Shown in pieces: positions 18,524 to 27,254 of a stretch of 64,000 nt of DNA (position 1 is its first letter; each line of letters starts with the position of its first letter). Made by a program: the position numbers and the translations under genes. The DNA is from Streptomyces sp. NBC_00358 (GTDB lineage: Bacteria > Actinomycetota > Actinomycetes > Streptomycetales > Streptomycetaceae). The notes below the pieces were generated by a model, which saw only the letters and a program-made list of their open reading frames with translations, made no database searches and was not told the DNA's origin. The DNA is taken from assembly GCF_036099295.1 (NCBI RefSeq), contig NZ_CP107976.1, positions 8,184,001-8,248,000 of the forward strand. The letters run 5' to 3'.

Positions 18524-19708
18524 ATGGCCGCTTACCTCTGTCCGCCTGCCGTGATACACGGCGAGCACGCCGTGGAGACCAGCCAGATCGTGGCGGAGGT
18601 GCGCGACCGGCACCCGCATGCGCCGTGGGCGCCGCGGATCGACGGCATCGCGGCCAGTACGGGCATCGAGACCCGCGGGTGGATGCTGCCGCTGGAGACC
18701 GCCGTCGCGCCCGGCGACGGCGGCGGCCTGCAGGCTGTCGGCATCGGGACCGCCCAAGAGGCGCTGGCACGCGACGGGTTCACCCAGCAGGACGTGGACC
18801 GCGTGATCGCCGCCCTCGAGGCGATACCCGCGCCGCAGACCGTCCAGGAGCGCACCGCGCCGGCCTGGGAGGCCGTGCAGTCCTACGGGGAGCGTGCGGC
18901 GCGCGGGGCCCTGCAGATAGCCGGGCTGGACCCCGCAGACGTCGACTGCCTGATCACCAGTCACTCCACCACCCCGGCGCTGCCCGGTCTGGACATCGCC
19001 CTGGCCAACAGGCTTGCGCTCCGCAACGACGTGATGCTGCTGCCGGCCACGCAGTGGGCCTGTGTCGCGGGGACCCGCTCCCTGGCCCTGGCGGCTGATC
19101 TCGTGGCCGCGGACCCCGATCGGGTGGTCCTGGTCGTGATCTCGGAGGCGCTGAGCACGACCTACCAGCCCGCGGACGACACCCTCGAGTCCCTGATCGT
19201 CCGGTTGCTGTTCGCGGACACCGCGGTCGCCGCGGTGGTCACGGGCCGCCCGAGGCGCGAGTCGGTGCTGCGGCTGGACGCGGCCTGGCACCACACCGTG
19301 CCCGACACCCAAGACCTGCACTGCCTGGAAACGCGGGCGGACGGCACCCACTTCGTGATGGATCGGCGCGGGCCGCGCGCCGTACAGGAGACGGTCACCG
19401 CGATGTGGGAGTGGCTGCGCCTCCGTTACCAGGACGACCCCGACTCCTGGCACCCCGACGTGCTGCTCGCGCACCCCGGCGGGACCCGGGTGCTGGAGTA
19501 CATGGAGCAGACGATGCCCGACGCATGGCCGTCCGGGCTGCTCGACTACAGCCGGGACAGCTACACCAGCGGCAACCGCGGGGGCGCCGCCGTGTTTGAC
19601 ATCCTGAGGCGGGCGCACGACGCCGGACAGAAGTCGGGCAGTCGCGCCGTCCTGTACGCGGCGGCACCGGGCCTCACCGCCACCGCCCTGGAAGGGGAGT
19701 GGCTGTAG
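18524..19708 (+). CDS. Divergent type III polyketide synthase (chalcone synthase-like)
   Basis: 394 residues with the thiolase fold of type III PKSs. Cys in 'TQWACVAGTRSLALAADLV', His in 'LLAHPGGTRVLEYME' and Asn in 'YTSGNRGGAAVFDIL' are positioned as the Cys-His-Asn triad. The usual 'GCxxG' around the cysteine is 'ACVAG', and the usual FGDG turn is 'FADT', so the active site departs from RppA or germicidin synthase. It would condense malonyl-type units onto an acyl-CoA starter; the product is unknown. ATG at 18524 has AAAGG 8 nt upstream. No tailoring enzyme follows. Confidence 0.85.
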   Translation: MAAYLCPPAVIHGEHAVETSQIVAEVRDRHPHAPWAPRIDGIAASTGIETRGWMLPLETAVAPGDGGGLQAVGIGTAQEALARDGFTQQDVDRVIAALEAIPAPQTVQERTAPAWEAVQSYGERAARGALQIAGLDPADVDCLITSHSTTPALPGLDIALANRLALRNDVMLLPATQWACVAGTRSLALAADLVAADPDRVVLVVISEALSTTYQPADDTLESLIVRLLFADTAVAAVVTGRPRRESVLRLDAAWHHTVPDTQDLHCLETRADGTHFVMDRRGPRAVQETVTAMWEWLRLRYQDDPDSWHPDVLLAHPGGTRVLEYMEQTMPDAWPSGLLDYSRDSYTSGNRGGAAVFDILRRAHDAGQKSGSRAVLYAAAPGLTATALEGEWL

Positions 19709-19878
19709 TGAGAGCCCGCGCCACCCGTAGCAGCGAACGGGCCGCCCGCATCACCGGTCACGCCTCCGGTACCGCTGAGGGCGTCGTCCGTACCGTCGGT
19801 GGCGCCGGCTGACGCGCACGCCGCCCTCGCCCTCGCCGCGCTCGCGTACGCCCGGCCGCGCCCCGCTCCGCAGCCGCG

Positions 19879-22044
19879 TCATCTTGCGACTTCCGCCCAG
19901 ACCACCTTGCCGGTGTCCGTCCACCGCACCCCCCACCGGGTGGTGAGCCGGTGCACGACGTGCAGGCCACGCCCGCTGTCGTCGAGGAGGCCGCCCCGGC
20001 TCAGACGCGGCCTGCCGTTGCCGGTGTCGCCCACCTCGCACAGCAGGCCGTGACCACCGCCCCTGATCAGTCGTATCGTGATGGGACCGGCGGCAAAGCG
20101 CACAGCGTTCGTGACCAGCTCGCTGACCAGCAGTGACACGTTGTCCTGGGTGTCGCTCCTGGTGTGCCATTGCCGCAGCAGTGCGGAGACATGCGCGCGG
20201 GCACGGGTGGGCGCGTCGTCGCGAGCGGGTAGCCGCCAGGTCGCGGTGTCCCCCTTGCGGTAGCCGATCATGCGCGCGAGCAGCAGGGTCACGTCATCGC
20301 GCTGGCGCACGGGCGCCAGCCCGGAGACGACGTGCCGTGCGGCCTGCTGCAGGGCATCCCAGGGGTGCACCGAGGACACGGCATCCGCCAGCCTGCTGAT
20401 GCCCTCGTCGATAGGCAGGGCCGGATCCTCCACCAGGCCGTCGGTGTAGAGGGCGAGCAGGGAGCCCGGGGGCGCGTCGAACGTGTGCACGTCGAACGGC
20501 TCCCGCAGCGCGAACTCGGCGCCCAGGCCGGGGTGAGGGCGGACCGCGAGCGGGCCTGCGTGCCCGTTCGGAAGCACCAGGACCGGAGGGAGGTGGCCCG
20601 CGCTGGAGAGCGACACGTGGTGGCTGACCGGGTCGTAGAGGGCGATGCAGCAGGTGGAGCCGAGGGCGCTGTAGCCGGCCGCCAGCCCGGAGTCCGCGTC
20701 GTCCAGCAGCGTCACGGTCTCGTCCAGGTGCTCCAGCACCTCGTCCGGTGCCAGCCCCGCGGACAGCAGCGCGCGGGCCTCCATGCTCAGCTGGCCCATG
20801 GTCGCCGCGGCTCCCAGGCCGTGCCCGACGACGTCACCGACCACCAGCGCGGTACGGCCGTCCGGCAGCGGAAAGCTGTTCACCCAGTCGCCGCCGACGC
20901 CCGCGCTGTCGGGGGTGGCGGGCTGGTAGACGCTGGCGATCTCAATGGTGTGGCCGCCGGTCCGGGGCAGCAGCCGGCGCTGCAACGCCAGCACCTGCGT
21001 GTGTTCGCGCTGGTGTTGACGGGCCAGGTCGACGTGATGGGCGGTCCTGGCCACCAGTTCCTGCAGGTCGAACAGCTCGCTGTCCCGGAAGGGGCGGTCC
21101 GCCCGCCGCCATACCTCCGCCACGCCCAGCACGACGGGTGGCGCGCTGTCCAGGACCAGCGGTACGCACGCCACACTCGCCGACCGGTCACCGGGCACCA
21201 GGGCACGGATCACTCGCTGACTGCCGAGCAGCCGCTCGATCGTGTCCCGGTCGGGTATGACGATGGGCTGCGGGGCATCGTCCCGCCGTACCGCCTGTGC
21301 CAGCAGCCGACTCGCGTCGCTCGGAAGATCGCCGCCCGGAGTCACGTAACCCTCGGGCCACGCCCGGTCCGGCACCAGGGCTGCCCGCCGTAGCCGGATG
21401 CGCCCGTGCGCGTGCTCGGTGACTCCCTCGCCCGTCCACACGGCGAAGTCGAGGTCGACGGCGGCCACGTCTCCCCAAGCCAGTAGGGACTCCGCCAGCG
21501 ACTGCGCGGTCTCGCCGATGTCCAGCGAGGTGCCGATCGCGGTCTCGGCGGCGTACAGGTGCAGCCTCCTGGCCATGGCGATCACGGAGACGGTCAAGCC
21601 CTCCTGAGGCGCCGCGGCGGGCAGGATGCTCAGCGAGACCACCAGCTCCGACCCGTCGGCACGCCGCAGGCGCTGGATCCGGGCGACGTGTGCCTCACCG
21701 ATCTCCAGGACCTGCCGCAACCGCCGTGTGACCGTCGGTACGTCCCCGGCGGGCAGGAGATCGGCGAAACGACTCCCGACCACGGCGTCCAGACCCGCGA
21801 ATACGGGGGCGTCCAGATTGCAGCGGGTGATTCTCAGATCCTTGTCCAGGTTGACCACGCCGAGAATCTGATCCTGACGGTCGGCTGCCGGGTTGTCGGG
21901 TACGCGTTGGCGGGTGGCGCGGTTGCCCTGCGCCTTCGCAGGACCGGCCGCCGCTGCCGCTCCGCCGTGCGGGATGTAGCGCCCGAGGGCACTGCTCACC
22001 ATGTCAAACGGCGAAGAGGACGAGGGGGAGGGTGTGGAGTCCAT
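19879..22044 (-). CDS. PAS-GAF-PP2C phosphatase with C-terminal anti-sigma-type kinase domain
   Basis: 721 residues. Order: disordered N-terminus (~1-55), PAS (~58-165), GAF-like (~175-345), SpoIIE-type PP2C phosphatase (~365-580), and HATPase_c (~600-720). The phosphatase has 'GVGGDWVNSFPL', 'GDVVGHGLGAAATM', 'YTDGLVED' and 'RDDVTLL' metal-site motifs. The last domain has the N box 'LVSELVTNAVRFA', 'VGDTGNGRP' and 'GRGLHVVHRL', as in RsbW/SpoIIAB kinases. It therefore combines the phosphatase and kinase arms of a partner-switching module controlled by a sensory input. Cognate anti-sigma antagonists are not in the window. ATG at 22044 is preferred; the 27 codons upstream are unlike the family. 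Confidence 0.88.
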   Translation of the reverse strand: MDSTPSPSSSSPFDMVSSALGRYIPHGGAAAAAGPAKAQGNRATRQRVPDNPAADRQDQILGVVNLDKDLRITRCNLDAPVFAGLDAVVGSRFADLLPAGDVPTVTRRLRQVLEIGEAHVARIQRLRRADGSELVVSLSILPAAAPQEGLTVSVIAMARRLHLYAAETAIGTSLDIGETAQSLAESLLAWGDVAAVDLDFAVWTGEGVTEHAHGRIRLRRAALVPDRAWPEGYVTPGGDLPSDASRLLAQAVRRDDAPQPIVIPDRDTIERLLGSQRVIRALVPGDRSASVACVPLVLDSAPPVVLGVAEVWRRADRPFRDSELFDLQELVARTAHHVDLARQHQREHTQVLALQRRLLPRTGGHTIEIASVYQPATPDSAGVGGDWVNSFPLPDGRTALVVGDVVGHGLGAAATMGQLSMEARALLSAGLAPDEVLEHLDETVTLLDDADSGLAAGYSALGSTCCIALYDPVSHHVSLSSAGHLPPVLVLPNGHAGPLAVRPHPGLGAEFALREPFDVHTFDAPPGSLLALYTDGLVEDPALPIDEGISRLADAVSSVHPWDALQQAARHVVSGLAPVRQRDDVTLLLARMIGYRKGDTATWRLPARDDAPTRARAHVSALLRQWHTRSDTQDNVSLLVSELVTNAVRFAAGPITIRLIRGGGHGLLCEVGDTGNGRPRLSRGGLLDDSGRGLHVVHRLTTRWGVRWTDTGKVVWAEVAR

Positions 22045-22558
22045 GCGGCTCTCTCGCAATCCCCGGCGCAGCGCCGGGGCTGTACTCGGACCCATGCGTC
22101 GGGGCACCGAGATCCCTGACCGCACACCTCATTGAATACCACCGGGGCCCGCTTCGCCCACACCAGCGGATCGCGCGGTGAACGCCGACCATGAGGGAAT
22201 GCCGCGGCCGGTGGGGCCGAACTCACCTTGCCGGGGGCGTCGCCCGCCAGGATGCGACGACCGCCGCAGGCCCACCGGGCGCGGGCGCCGACGGTGATGG
22301 CCGGTCCGAGTTGGCTCCGGTCCGAGTTAGCTGTGGAGGCGCGCACAGGAGCAGCATGATCAGGCCGCCCCACGTTGTGCAGACCTGCCGCCCGCGGGAT
22401 GCCGGGCACTGCGCTCGGCGGGGCGGTAGCCGGACCTCTCGTCAGCGTCTCCGACAGCGCCTCTCGGGACCGGTGGCACCACCCCCTGGGCCATCCGCTC
22501 CAATGCCGTTGCGCGCCGCCGCCCGCTCCAGCGCTGCGGAACTCCTCACTCAGGGAGA
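22045..22558. other. Intergenic region upstream of an acyl-CoA dehydrogenase remnant
   Basis: 514 nt with no supported gene. The open frames are arginine-rich and lack start signals. It may contain further decayed sequence of the remnant that follows, but nothing recognisable. Confidence 0.4.
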
Positions 22559-22770
22559 GGTCTCGCCTTCGGTCTGTCCGACAAGACCCACGACGCCGAC
22601 ATCCGCTCCACCGACATGCTGCTCGACCCCGAGCGCAACGGCGGTTTCCGGCCACCGGCTCCGAGTACTGCATCGGCAACGGCAACGCCGCCGCACTCGT
22701 CTCCGTCTTCGGCCGCCGCACCGACGTTGAGGGGCCCGACGGCTACGTCTTCTTCGCCGCCGACAGCCGA
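22559..22770 (+). pseudogene. Frameshifted fragment of an acyl-CoA dehydrogenase
   Basis: Two overlapping frames give adjacent pieces of one protein. Frame A (22559 to about 22650) reads 'GLAFGLSDKTHDADI...DPERNGGFR'. Frame B (from 22651) reads 'ATGSEYCIGNGNAAALVSVF', then 'GRRTDVEGPDGYVFFAAD'. I recognise this as the middle beta-domain region of large actinobacterial acyl-CoA dehydrogenases. The N-terminal part, the rest of the flavin domain and the C-terminal helices are missing. The frame break lies near 22645-22651, and the protein ends in a heptamer array. Assignment is from memory of the family and needs an alignment. Confidence 0.55.
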
Positions 22771-22815
22771 CAGCCGACAGCCGACAGCCGACAGCCGACA
22801 GCCGACAGCCGACAG
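22760..22815. repeat. Perfect heptamer array, CCGACAG x 8
   Basis: Eight exact head-to-tail copies of a 7-bp unit. The array begins inside the 'FFAAD' codons of the acyl-CoA dehydrogenase remnant (gcc gac), so it appears to have expanded from gene sequence. Confidence 0.9.
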
Positions 22816-22933
22816 CCGTCACCCGGCGTCCGACCCATGGCGTACACCACGGCTTCGTCCCCTCCGGACTCGTTGCCATCGAGCTCGCCGATGGCGGAGT
22901 CTCGATGGCAGAGCCCGGGAGTAGAGGCGCTCC

Positions 22934-23224
22934 TCATTCCCCGTCAACAGGGCGACGAGCCCTGGTGAACAGTCCGCCCCGGGCCTGAAGCGTCGCACCG
23001 AGCAGGACGAGTCCCAGGGCGACGGTGGAAACAGCCAGCCCCGCTCCGGAGGAGACGTCGAGAAGTCTCGCTCCGCCCTCCAGGACGAAGCCGCCGCCCA
23101 TCGCGGTCCGGCCCCAGCCGGCCAGAGGCGACCGCGTGTGCGGTGCGATTCCCCGGCCCACCAAGGTCAACACGCCTATGACCACGCCGAAGCAGCCGCA
23201 GCCCAGAATGATCCAAGCGGACAT
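22934..23224 (-). CDS. Small hydrophobic membrane protein
   Basis: 96 residues with hydrophobic segments at about 3-24 ('AWIILGCGCFGVVIGVLTLV') and 58-80, and a weaker one near 38-52. The C-terminus is basic. No family recognised. ATG at 23224 is supported by GGAGGGG about 5 nt upstream; the longer open frame upstream is low-complexity. Probably an independent small gene. Confidence 0.6.
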   Translation of the reverse strand: MSAWIILGCGCFGVVIGVLTLVGRGIAPHTRSPLAGWGRTAMGGGFVLEGGARLLDVSSGAGLAVSTVALGLVLLGATLQARGGLFTRARRPVDGE

Positions 23225-23428
23225 GGCACCCCTCCCGCGGGCAGGGTACGGCACGGACGAAACGGCTTCGACGTCGGCCTGACGGTGTCTCAGGACGTCG
23301 GCTCGGAGGAACGCGTATGCGGGTGCGGCCCGAGCGGGGAGTCGGGTGACCCGGGTTTCCTCGGTCTCGGTTTCGGCCTCTGAGCCGCCGCCGTTCCCTC
23401 CGGGCCTCCGTTCCTCCATGCGTCAATG

Positions 23429-23474
23429 GAAGGTGAATTTTTTCCGTGAGTCAGGTGTACAACTCTTCACCTTC
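23429..23474 (+). promoter_or_regulatory. Nine-base inverted repeat in an AT-rich upstream region
   Basis: GAAGGTGAA (23429-23437) and TTCACCTTC (23466-23474) are exact reverse complements separated by 28 nt. They lie in an unusually AT-rich patch about 70-115 nt before the TagF-like gene. It could be a pair of operator half-sites or a long hairpin. Confidence 0.45.
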
Positions 23475-23483
23475 TTACTGAGT

Positions 23484-23505
23484 CGAACTGGCGTACAGCA
23501 GTTCG
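23484..23505 (+). promoter_or_regulatory. Seven-base inverted repeat before the TagF-like gene
   Basis: CGAACTG (23484-23490), 8 nt, CAGTTCG (23499-23505), perfect, 39 nt before the ATG at 23545. Candidate operator or small leader hairpin. Confidence 0.4.
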
Positions 23506-23544
23506 CTCGCCCGGGCGAACGTCTTGGAAGAGGAAGCCCTACCC

Positions 23545-25596
23545 ATGATGATCCGTCGGTTGTGTGGAGTCCTACGCGTGCGCGGGGTGATCGACCTGCT
23601 CCTTGTGCTCCTGCTCGGCGTCGGTTTCGTCGCGCTGCCGTTTTTCGCCCTGTTGCCGTCCCTGTGGGGTTTCGTGGCGGCGGCGACCGTGACGTATGCG
23701 GTGGACGAGGTACTGCATGAGCGCGCGCCGAGTTTCGTGCGCCGACTGGCGGCGCTCCACCTCGATCGCACCATGCGGTTCGCGATTCGTACGGTGATGC
23801 TGCTCGCGCTGGCCAGCCGGATGGACGCGCCGGGCGCGGTGCTGGTCACCGCCCTCGCCGTCTTCAGCGGTCACTTCGCGATGATGATGCTGTACGCGGC
23901 GGTGCACCATGCCATCCGCCGGCGCCGGGTGATGCCGCTGGTGGTGCGCAACCTCGACCTGAGCGAGCTGTCGATACCGCAGCAGCCGCCCGCCCTCCTG
24001 TACAGACGCCACCTGCGCAAGCTCCTCCACCTGGACCTGCCGGCCCACGCCGGACTCCTCGCCGCGCTCACCGCCGTCACCTGGGAGCCGGCCTACGCGG
24101 GCTTCGCGGTCACCGTAGGTGTGACCGTGGCGGGTGTCCTCGCGCTGCTGGACCAGTACCGCCGGGTGCGCCGGATGCCCGCACGGGACGAGGTCTTCGC
24201 CGAGGTCAACCGCCAACTGGACGGATACCGACCCGAGGTGGCGCTCTATTTCAGCTTCGCGGCCGTCTCGCGTGACTTCATGTACCAGGTCAACATGTGG
24301 ATCGAGACGCTTGAACAGCTCGACCTGCGTCCGGTGATCATCCTTCGGGAGAACGCCTCGTTCCGTCATCTGAGCCGTACCTGGATCCCGGTGGTCTGCG
24401 TGCCGAAGGCCGACGACCTCGCCGAGCTCGAACTGTCCGGCGTCCGGGTCGTGTTGTATCCCGGCAACGCGGGCAAGAATGTGCACATGCTCCGCGTGGC
24501 CGAGGCCAAGCACGTCTTCATCGGGCACGGCGACAGCGACAAGCTCGCCAGCAGCAACCGGGTCAGCAAGGTGTACGACGAGATCTGGGTGGCCGGCCGC
24601 GCGGGCCGGGACCGCTACCAGCGGGTGCGGCACGCGATCAGTGACAGCGCGATCGTCGAGGTGGGCCGCCCGCAGCTGTCCCCGATCCGCCTGCACACCG
24701 AGCACGTCCCCGGCCCGCTGCCCGTCGTCCTCTACGCGCCCACCTGGGAGGGCTGGAGCGACGACGACTGCCACACCTCTCTGATCCCGATGGGCGTGCC
24801 CATCATCGAGAAGCTCCTGGCGGAGAACGTACGCGTCGTCTACAAGCCGCACCCGCTCACCGGCAAGCGCTCGGCCGAGGCGGCGGCCGCCGACAAGGCG
24901 ATCCGCGAGCTGCTGCGCGCCGACAACGAGCGGCGCGACCCCGGGGCGGCGGAGACCGCGGCCGCCGTCGTGCGGCCCCGGCTGCGGGAGATCCGGGCCC
25001 GCCTCGACGAACTGGCCGGCCGGCAGCACGGCGACGACGCCCAGCAGATGCGCGAGGCCCGGGTTCCCGACCGTGCCGGGGCGGCCGAGTGGCAGGAACT
25101 GCGCGACGAGTGGCACCGGATCTTCTGGGAGAGCCAGGGCGCCGTCCGCCACAACGTGATTCTCGGTCAACTGCCGAACCTCTACGAGTGCTTCAACCAG
25201 GCGGACATCCTTGTCAGCGACGTCTCCTCGGTGGTCGCCGACTTCGTGGCCAGCCTCAAGCCGTACGTCCTCACCAACGCCCACGACCTTCCCGACGACG
25301 AGTTCCGGGCCGCCTACACCACCGCGGGCGGCGCCTACCTCCTCGACCGCGAGTGCACCCGCCTTCCCGAAATCCTCGCCTCGGTCCGCGCCCCGCACAC
25401 CGACCCGATGGTCCTCGACCGCCGTGTCCTGAAGGAGTACGTCCTGGGCCCCGACGACCCCACCTCCATGGAGCGCTTCAACTCCGCCACCAACAGCCTG
25501 GCCGCGAAGGGCGAGGCGGAGCGGGCAGAGGCCGCGGAGGCACACCAGGGGAACTCCGCGACGGCGCTGGAGCGGACCGGGACCGGGCTCGGGTGA
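23545..25596 (+). CDS. Membrane protein with CDP-glycerol glycerophosphotransferase-like (TagB/TagF) domain
   Basis: 683 residues. The first ~210 residues hold about six hydrophobic helices. The rest is a GT-B-like domain of the TagB/TagF family: 'VALYFSFAAVSRDFMYQVNMW', 'VFIGHGDSDKLASSN', 'VLYAPTWEGW', 'VVYKPHPLTGKR' and 'LVSDVSSVVADFVAS'. TagB/F enzymes transfer glycerol phosphate from CDP-glycerol in teichoic acid assembly. A role in a cell-wall glycopolymer is the natural inference. An insertion rich in Ala, Arg and Glu (~460-530) interrupts the domain. ATG at 23545 has AGGAAG 8 nt upstream. Confidence 0.85.
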   Translation: MMIRRLCGVLRVRGVIDLLLVLLLGVGFVALPFFALLPSLWGFVAAATVTYAVDEVLHERAPSFVRRLAALHLDRTMRFAIRTVMLLALASRMDAPGAVLVTALAVFSGHFAMMMLYAAVHHAIRRRRVMPLVVRNLDLSELSIPQQPPALLYRRHLRKLLHLDLPAHAGLLAALTAVTWEPAYAGFAVTVGVTVAGVLALLDQYRRVRRMPARDEVFAEVNRQLDGYRPEVALYFSFAAVSRDFMYQVNMWIETLEQLDLRPVIILRENASFRHLSRTWIPVVCVPKADDLAELELSGVRVVLYPGNAGKNVHMLRVAEAKHVFIGHGDSDKLASSNRVSKVYDEIWVAGRAGRDRYQRVRHAISDSAIVEVGRPQLSPIRLHTEHVPGPLPVVLYAPTWEGWSDDDCHTSLIPMGVPIIEKLLAENVRVVYKPHPLTGKRSAEAAAADKAIRELLRADNERRDPGAAETAAAVVRPRLREIRARLDELAGRQHGDDAQQMREARVPDRAGAAEWQELRDEWHRIFWESQGAVRHNVILGQLPNLYECFNQADILVSDVSSVVADFVASLKPYVLTNAHDLPDDEFRAAYTTAGGAYLLDRECTRLPEILASVRAPHTDPMVLDRRVLKEYVLGPDDPTSMERFNSATNSLAAKGEAERAEAAEAHQGNSATALERTGTGLG

Positions 25597-25723
25597 CATG
25601 AGCGAGACGGCACACGGCCCCTTCGGTTGGGCCGTGTGCACTGCCCAGCCGTCAGCTGTCAGTCGCCAACCGCGTTCGTCAACCGTCGGCTGCCAACCGC
25701 CAACCGCCTTCGGTCAACCGTCG

Positions 25724-25786
25724 GTTGCCAGCCGCCAGCCGCCAGCCGCCAGCCGCCAGCCGCCAGCCGCCAGCCGCCAGCCGCCG
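25724..25786. repeat. Heptamer array, GCCGCCA x 7 plus degenerate copies
   Basis: Seven exact copies at 25731-25779 (GCCGCCA, equivalent to CAGCCGC in another phase), flanked by GTTGCCA and GCCGCCG variants. They lie within a wider CAACCG/CGGTCAACC-rich stretch (about 25650-25830). The array occupies the 316-nt convergent gap between the TagF-like gene and the aminotransferase. Confidence 0.9.
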
Positions 25787-25912
25787 GCCGCCTTCGGCCA
25801 ACGGTCAACCGCCGGCCGTCAACTGCCGCTCGGTCGACCGCCGTTCGAGCAGGGGCGCGGTAGCCGCGCTCCGGGGTCGAGGCGTCCCGCCGTGTGCGTG
25901 TGGCGGTGCGCT

Positions 25913-27025
25913 TCAGTTCCCCAGTGACGAGAGGGCCGCGGCCACCCGTTCCGATGCCTCCGGCGGGGTCGAGGCGTGTGGGGAGAATCGGAGGGAATCG
26001 GCGCGCACCGTGGGAGTGACGCCCTCGGCGTGCAGCGCCTTCGCGACGACGGACGGTTCGTGGTCCGGCATCGTGAAGGAGAGGATGCCCGCGCGCCGGG
26101 CCGGGTCGGAGGGGGAGAGGACGCGACCGCCGTGCTCCCCGACCACCTCGGTGAGCTCGGTGACCCGCGCGGCGATCGCGGCCTCGATCGCCGTGACGGT
26201 GTGCCGTTCGACGAGGTCCAGCGCGGCCGCGAACGCGGCGGCCGTCACCGGGCTGAGATTGGTGATCGACCACCGTTGCGCGTCCGCGGCGGGCGGGTGC
26301 TCGGCCCCGTCGAAGAGGCCGACGTCCTCGACGCCCGTCCAGCCGGTCAGGACCGGCTCCAGGGACTCCAGCGCGCGATCCGACAGGACCGCGAAGCCGG
26401 TGGCCCAGCCCGCGCGGAGCCACTTCTGGCCGCCCGCGACCACGACGTCGGCCGCGTTCCAGGGCAGCTCGGCCACGCCGAACGCCTGGATGGCGTCCAC
26501 GATCAGGAGCCGGTCCGGTCCGATGGCCTCGCGCAGCCCCGCCAGGTCGCAGCGGAAGCCGGTGCGGAAGTCCACGGCGCTGACGGACAGCGCGACGACG
26601 TCGTCGGTCAGGGCGGCGCGGACCAGGTCGGGGGTGACCCCGCTGCCGGGGGCCGGGTCCAGCCAGCGCGGCGTCGCCCGGCCGAGGTCGGCGGTGCGGC
26701 GCCACGGATAGTGGTTGGCCGGGAAGTCGGTGCGGGGTGCGAGGACCACACCGTCGCGGATGCCGAGAGCGGCGTGGAACAGTCCGGTCGACGCGTTCGG
26801 GAGCAGTACGGTGTGCCGGCCGTCGGTTCCCGCGAGACGTGCGGCCGTGTCCCGTGCGGCCCCTTCCGCCCGCATCAGACCGTCCACGGTGGTGTGATCG
26901 GCGCGGGCGGACTCCTCCAGGGCCCGCGCCGTTGCGGACACGGCGTCCCGCGACGGCGGGCCGAACCGGGCGAAGTCGAGGTACCCGGCGGGCGTGTCGA
27001 AGTGGGCTGCGTACGACGTGAGCAC
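25913..27025 (-). CDS. Class V aminotransferase-family PLP enzyme
   Basis: 370 residues. Fold-type I PLP enzyme of the class V group: 'LPNASTGLFHAALG' near the cofactor phosphate site, 'LLIVDAIQAFGV' (Asp to pyridine N, then Gln), and the Schiff-base lysine in 'VVAGGQKWLRAG'. Class V members include cysteine desulfurases, kynureninase-like and isopenicillin-epimerase-like enzymes. There is no desulfurase cysteine loop, so a transaminase or epimerase is more likely. GTG at 27025 is chosen because GGAAGGA precedes it by 8 nt and 'VLTSYAAHFDTPAGYLDFA' matches the family start. A longer open frame to 28378 is antisense noise over the exporter gene. Confidence 0.85.
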   Translation of the reverse strand: MLTSYAAHFDTPAGYLDFARFGPPSRDAVSATARALEESARADHTTVDGLMRAEGAARDTAARLAGTDGRHTVLLPNASTGLFHAALGIRDGVVLAPRTDFPANHYPWRRTADLGRATPRWLDPAPGSGVTPDLVRAALTDDVVALSVSAVDFRTGFRCDLAGLREAIGPDRLLIVDAIQAFGVAELPWNAADVVVAGGQKWLRAGWATGFAVLSDRALESLEPVLTGWTGVEDVGLFDGAEHPPAADAQRWSITNLSPVTAAAFAAALDLVERHTVTAIEAAIAARVTELTEVVGEHGGRVLSPSDPARRAGILSFTMPDHEPSVVAKALHAEGVTPTVRADSLRFSPHASTPPEASERVAAALSSLGN

Positions 27026-27254
27026 GGCGCTCGTCCTTCCGGGACAGTGCGGCGGTCGGGTCGGTCGACCGGTCGGGTCGGGGCGGGGGTGCGACGGCGC
27101 GTGCGTCGGGTCGCGGACGGCCTGTTCGACGGCCGGCGTCCCTCCCCGCGCCCTGGCGTGCGTGCGCGATCCTGCATCGCGTGCACGAGCCGGCCTGGAG
27201 GCACGGTACGCGCTTCGGGCCGCCCGGCCCTGCCCGGGGGTGCCGGCCCGCAGG

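Noticed and set aside
19708..19812. 34-codon ORF overlapping the type III PKS stop (GTG in TAGTG)
   Set aside because: Low-complexity Arg/Ala sequence, no similarity recognised, and close to the convergent phosphatase end. Coupling is possible but unsupported.
22191..22730. 179-codon ORF upstream of and across the acyl-CoA dehydrogenase remnant
   Set aside because: The recognisable protein lies in the two other frames. This frame is Arg/Pro-rich noise.
22760..22815. Possible CRISPR or iteron origin
   Set aside because: 7-bp contiguous units without spacers. No replication initiator gene is nearby and the location is inside a gene remnant.
26..27024. Extension of the aminotransferase frame from 27025 up to 28378
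   Set aside because: The extra codons are antisense-frame noise over the exporter gene. A good GTG with GGAAGGA exists at 27025 and homology starts there. (Only the region 27026-28378 is concerned.)
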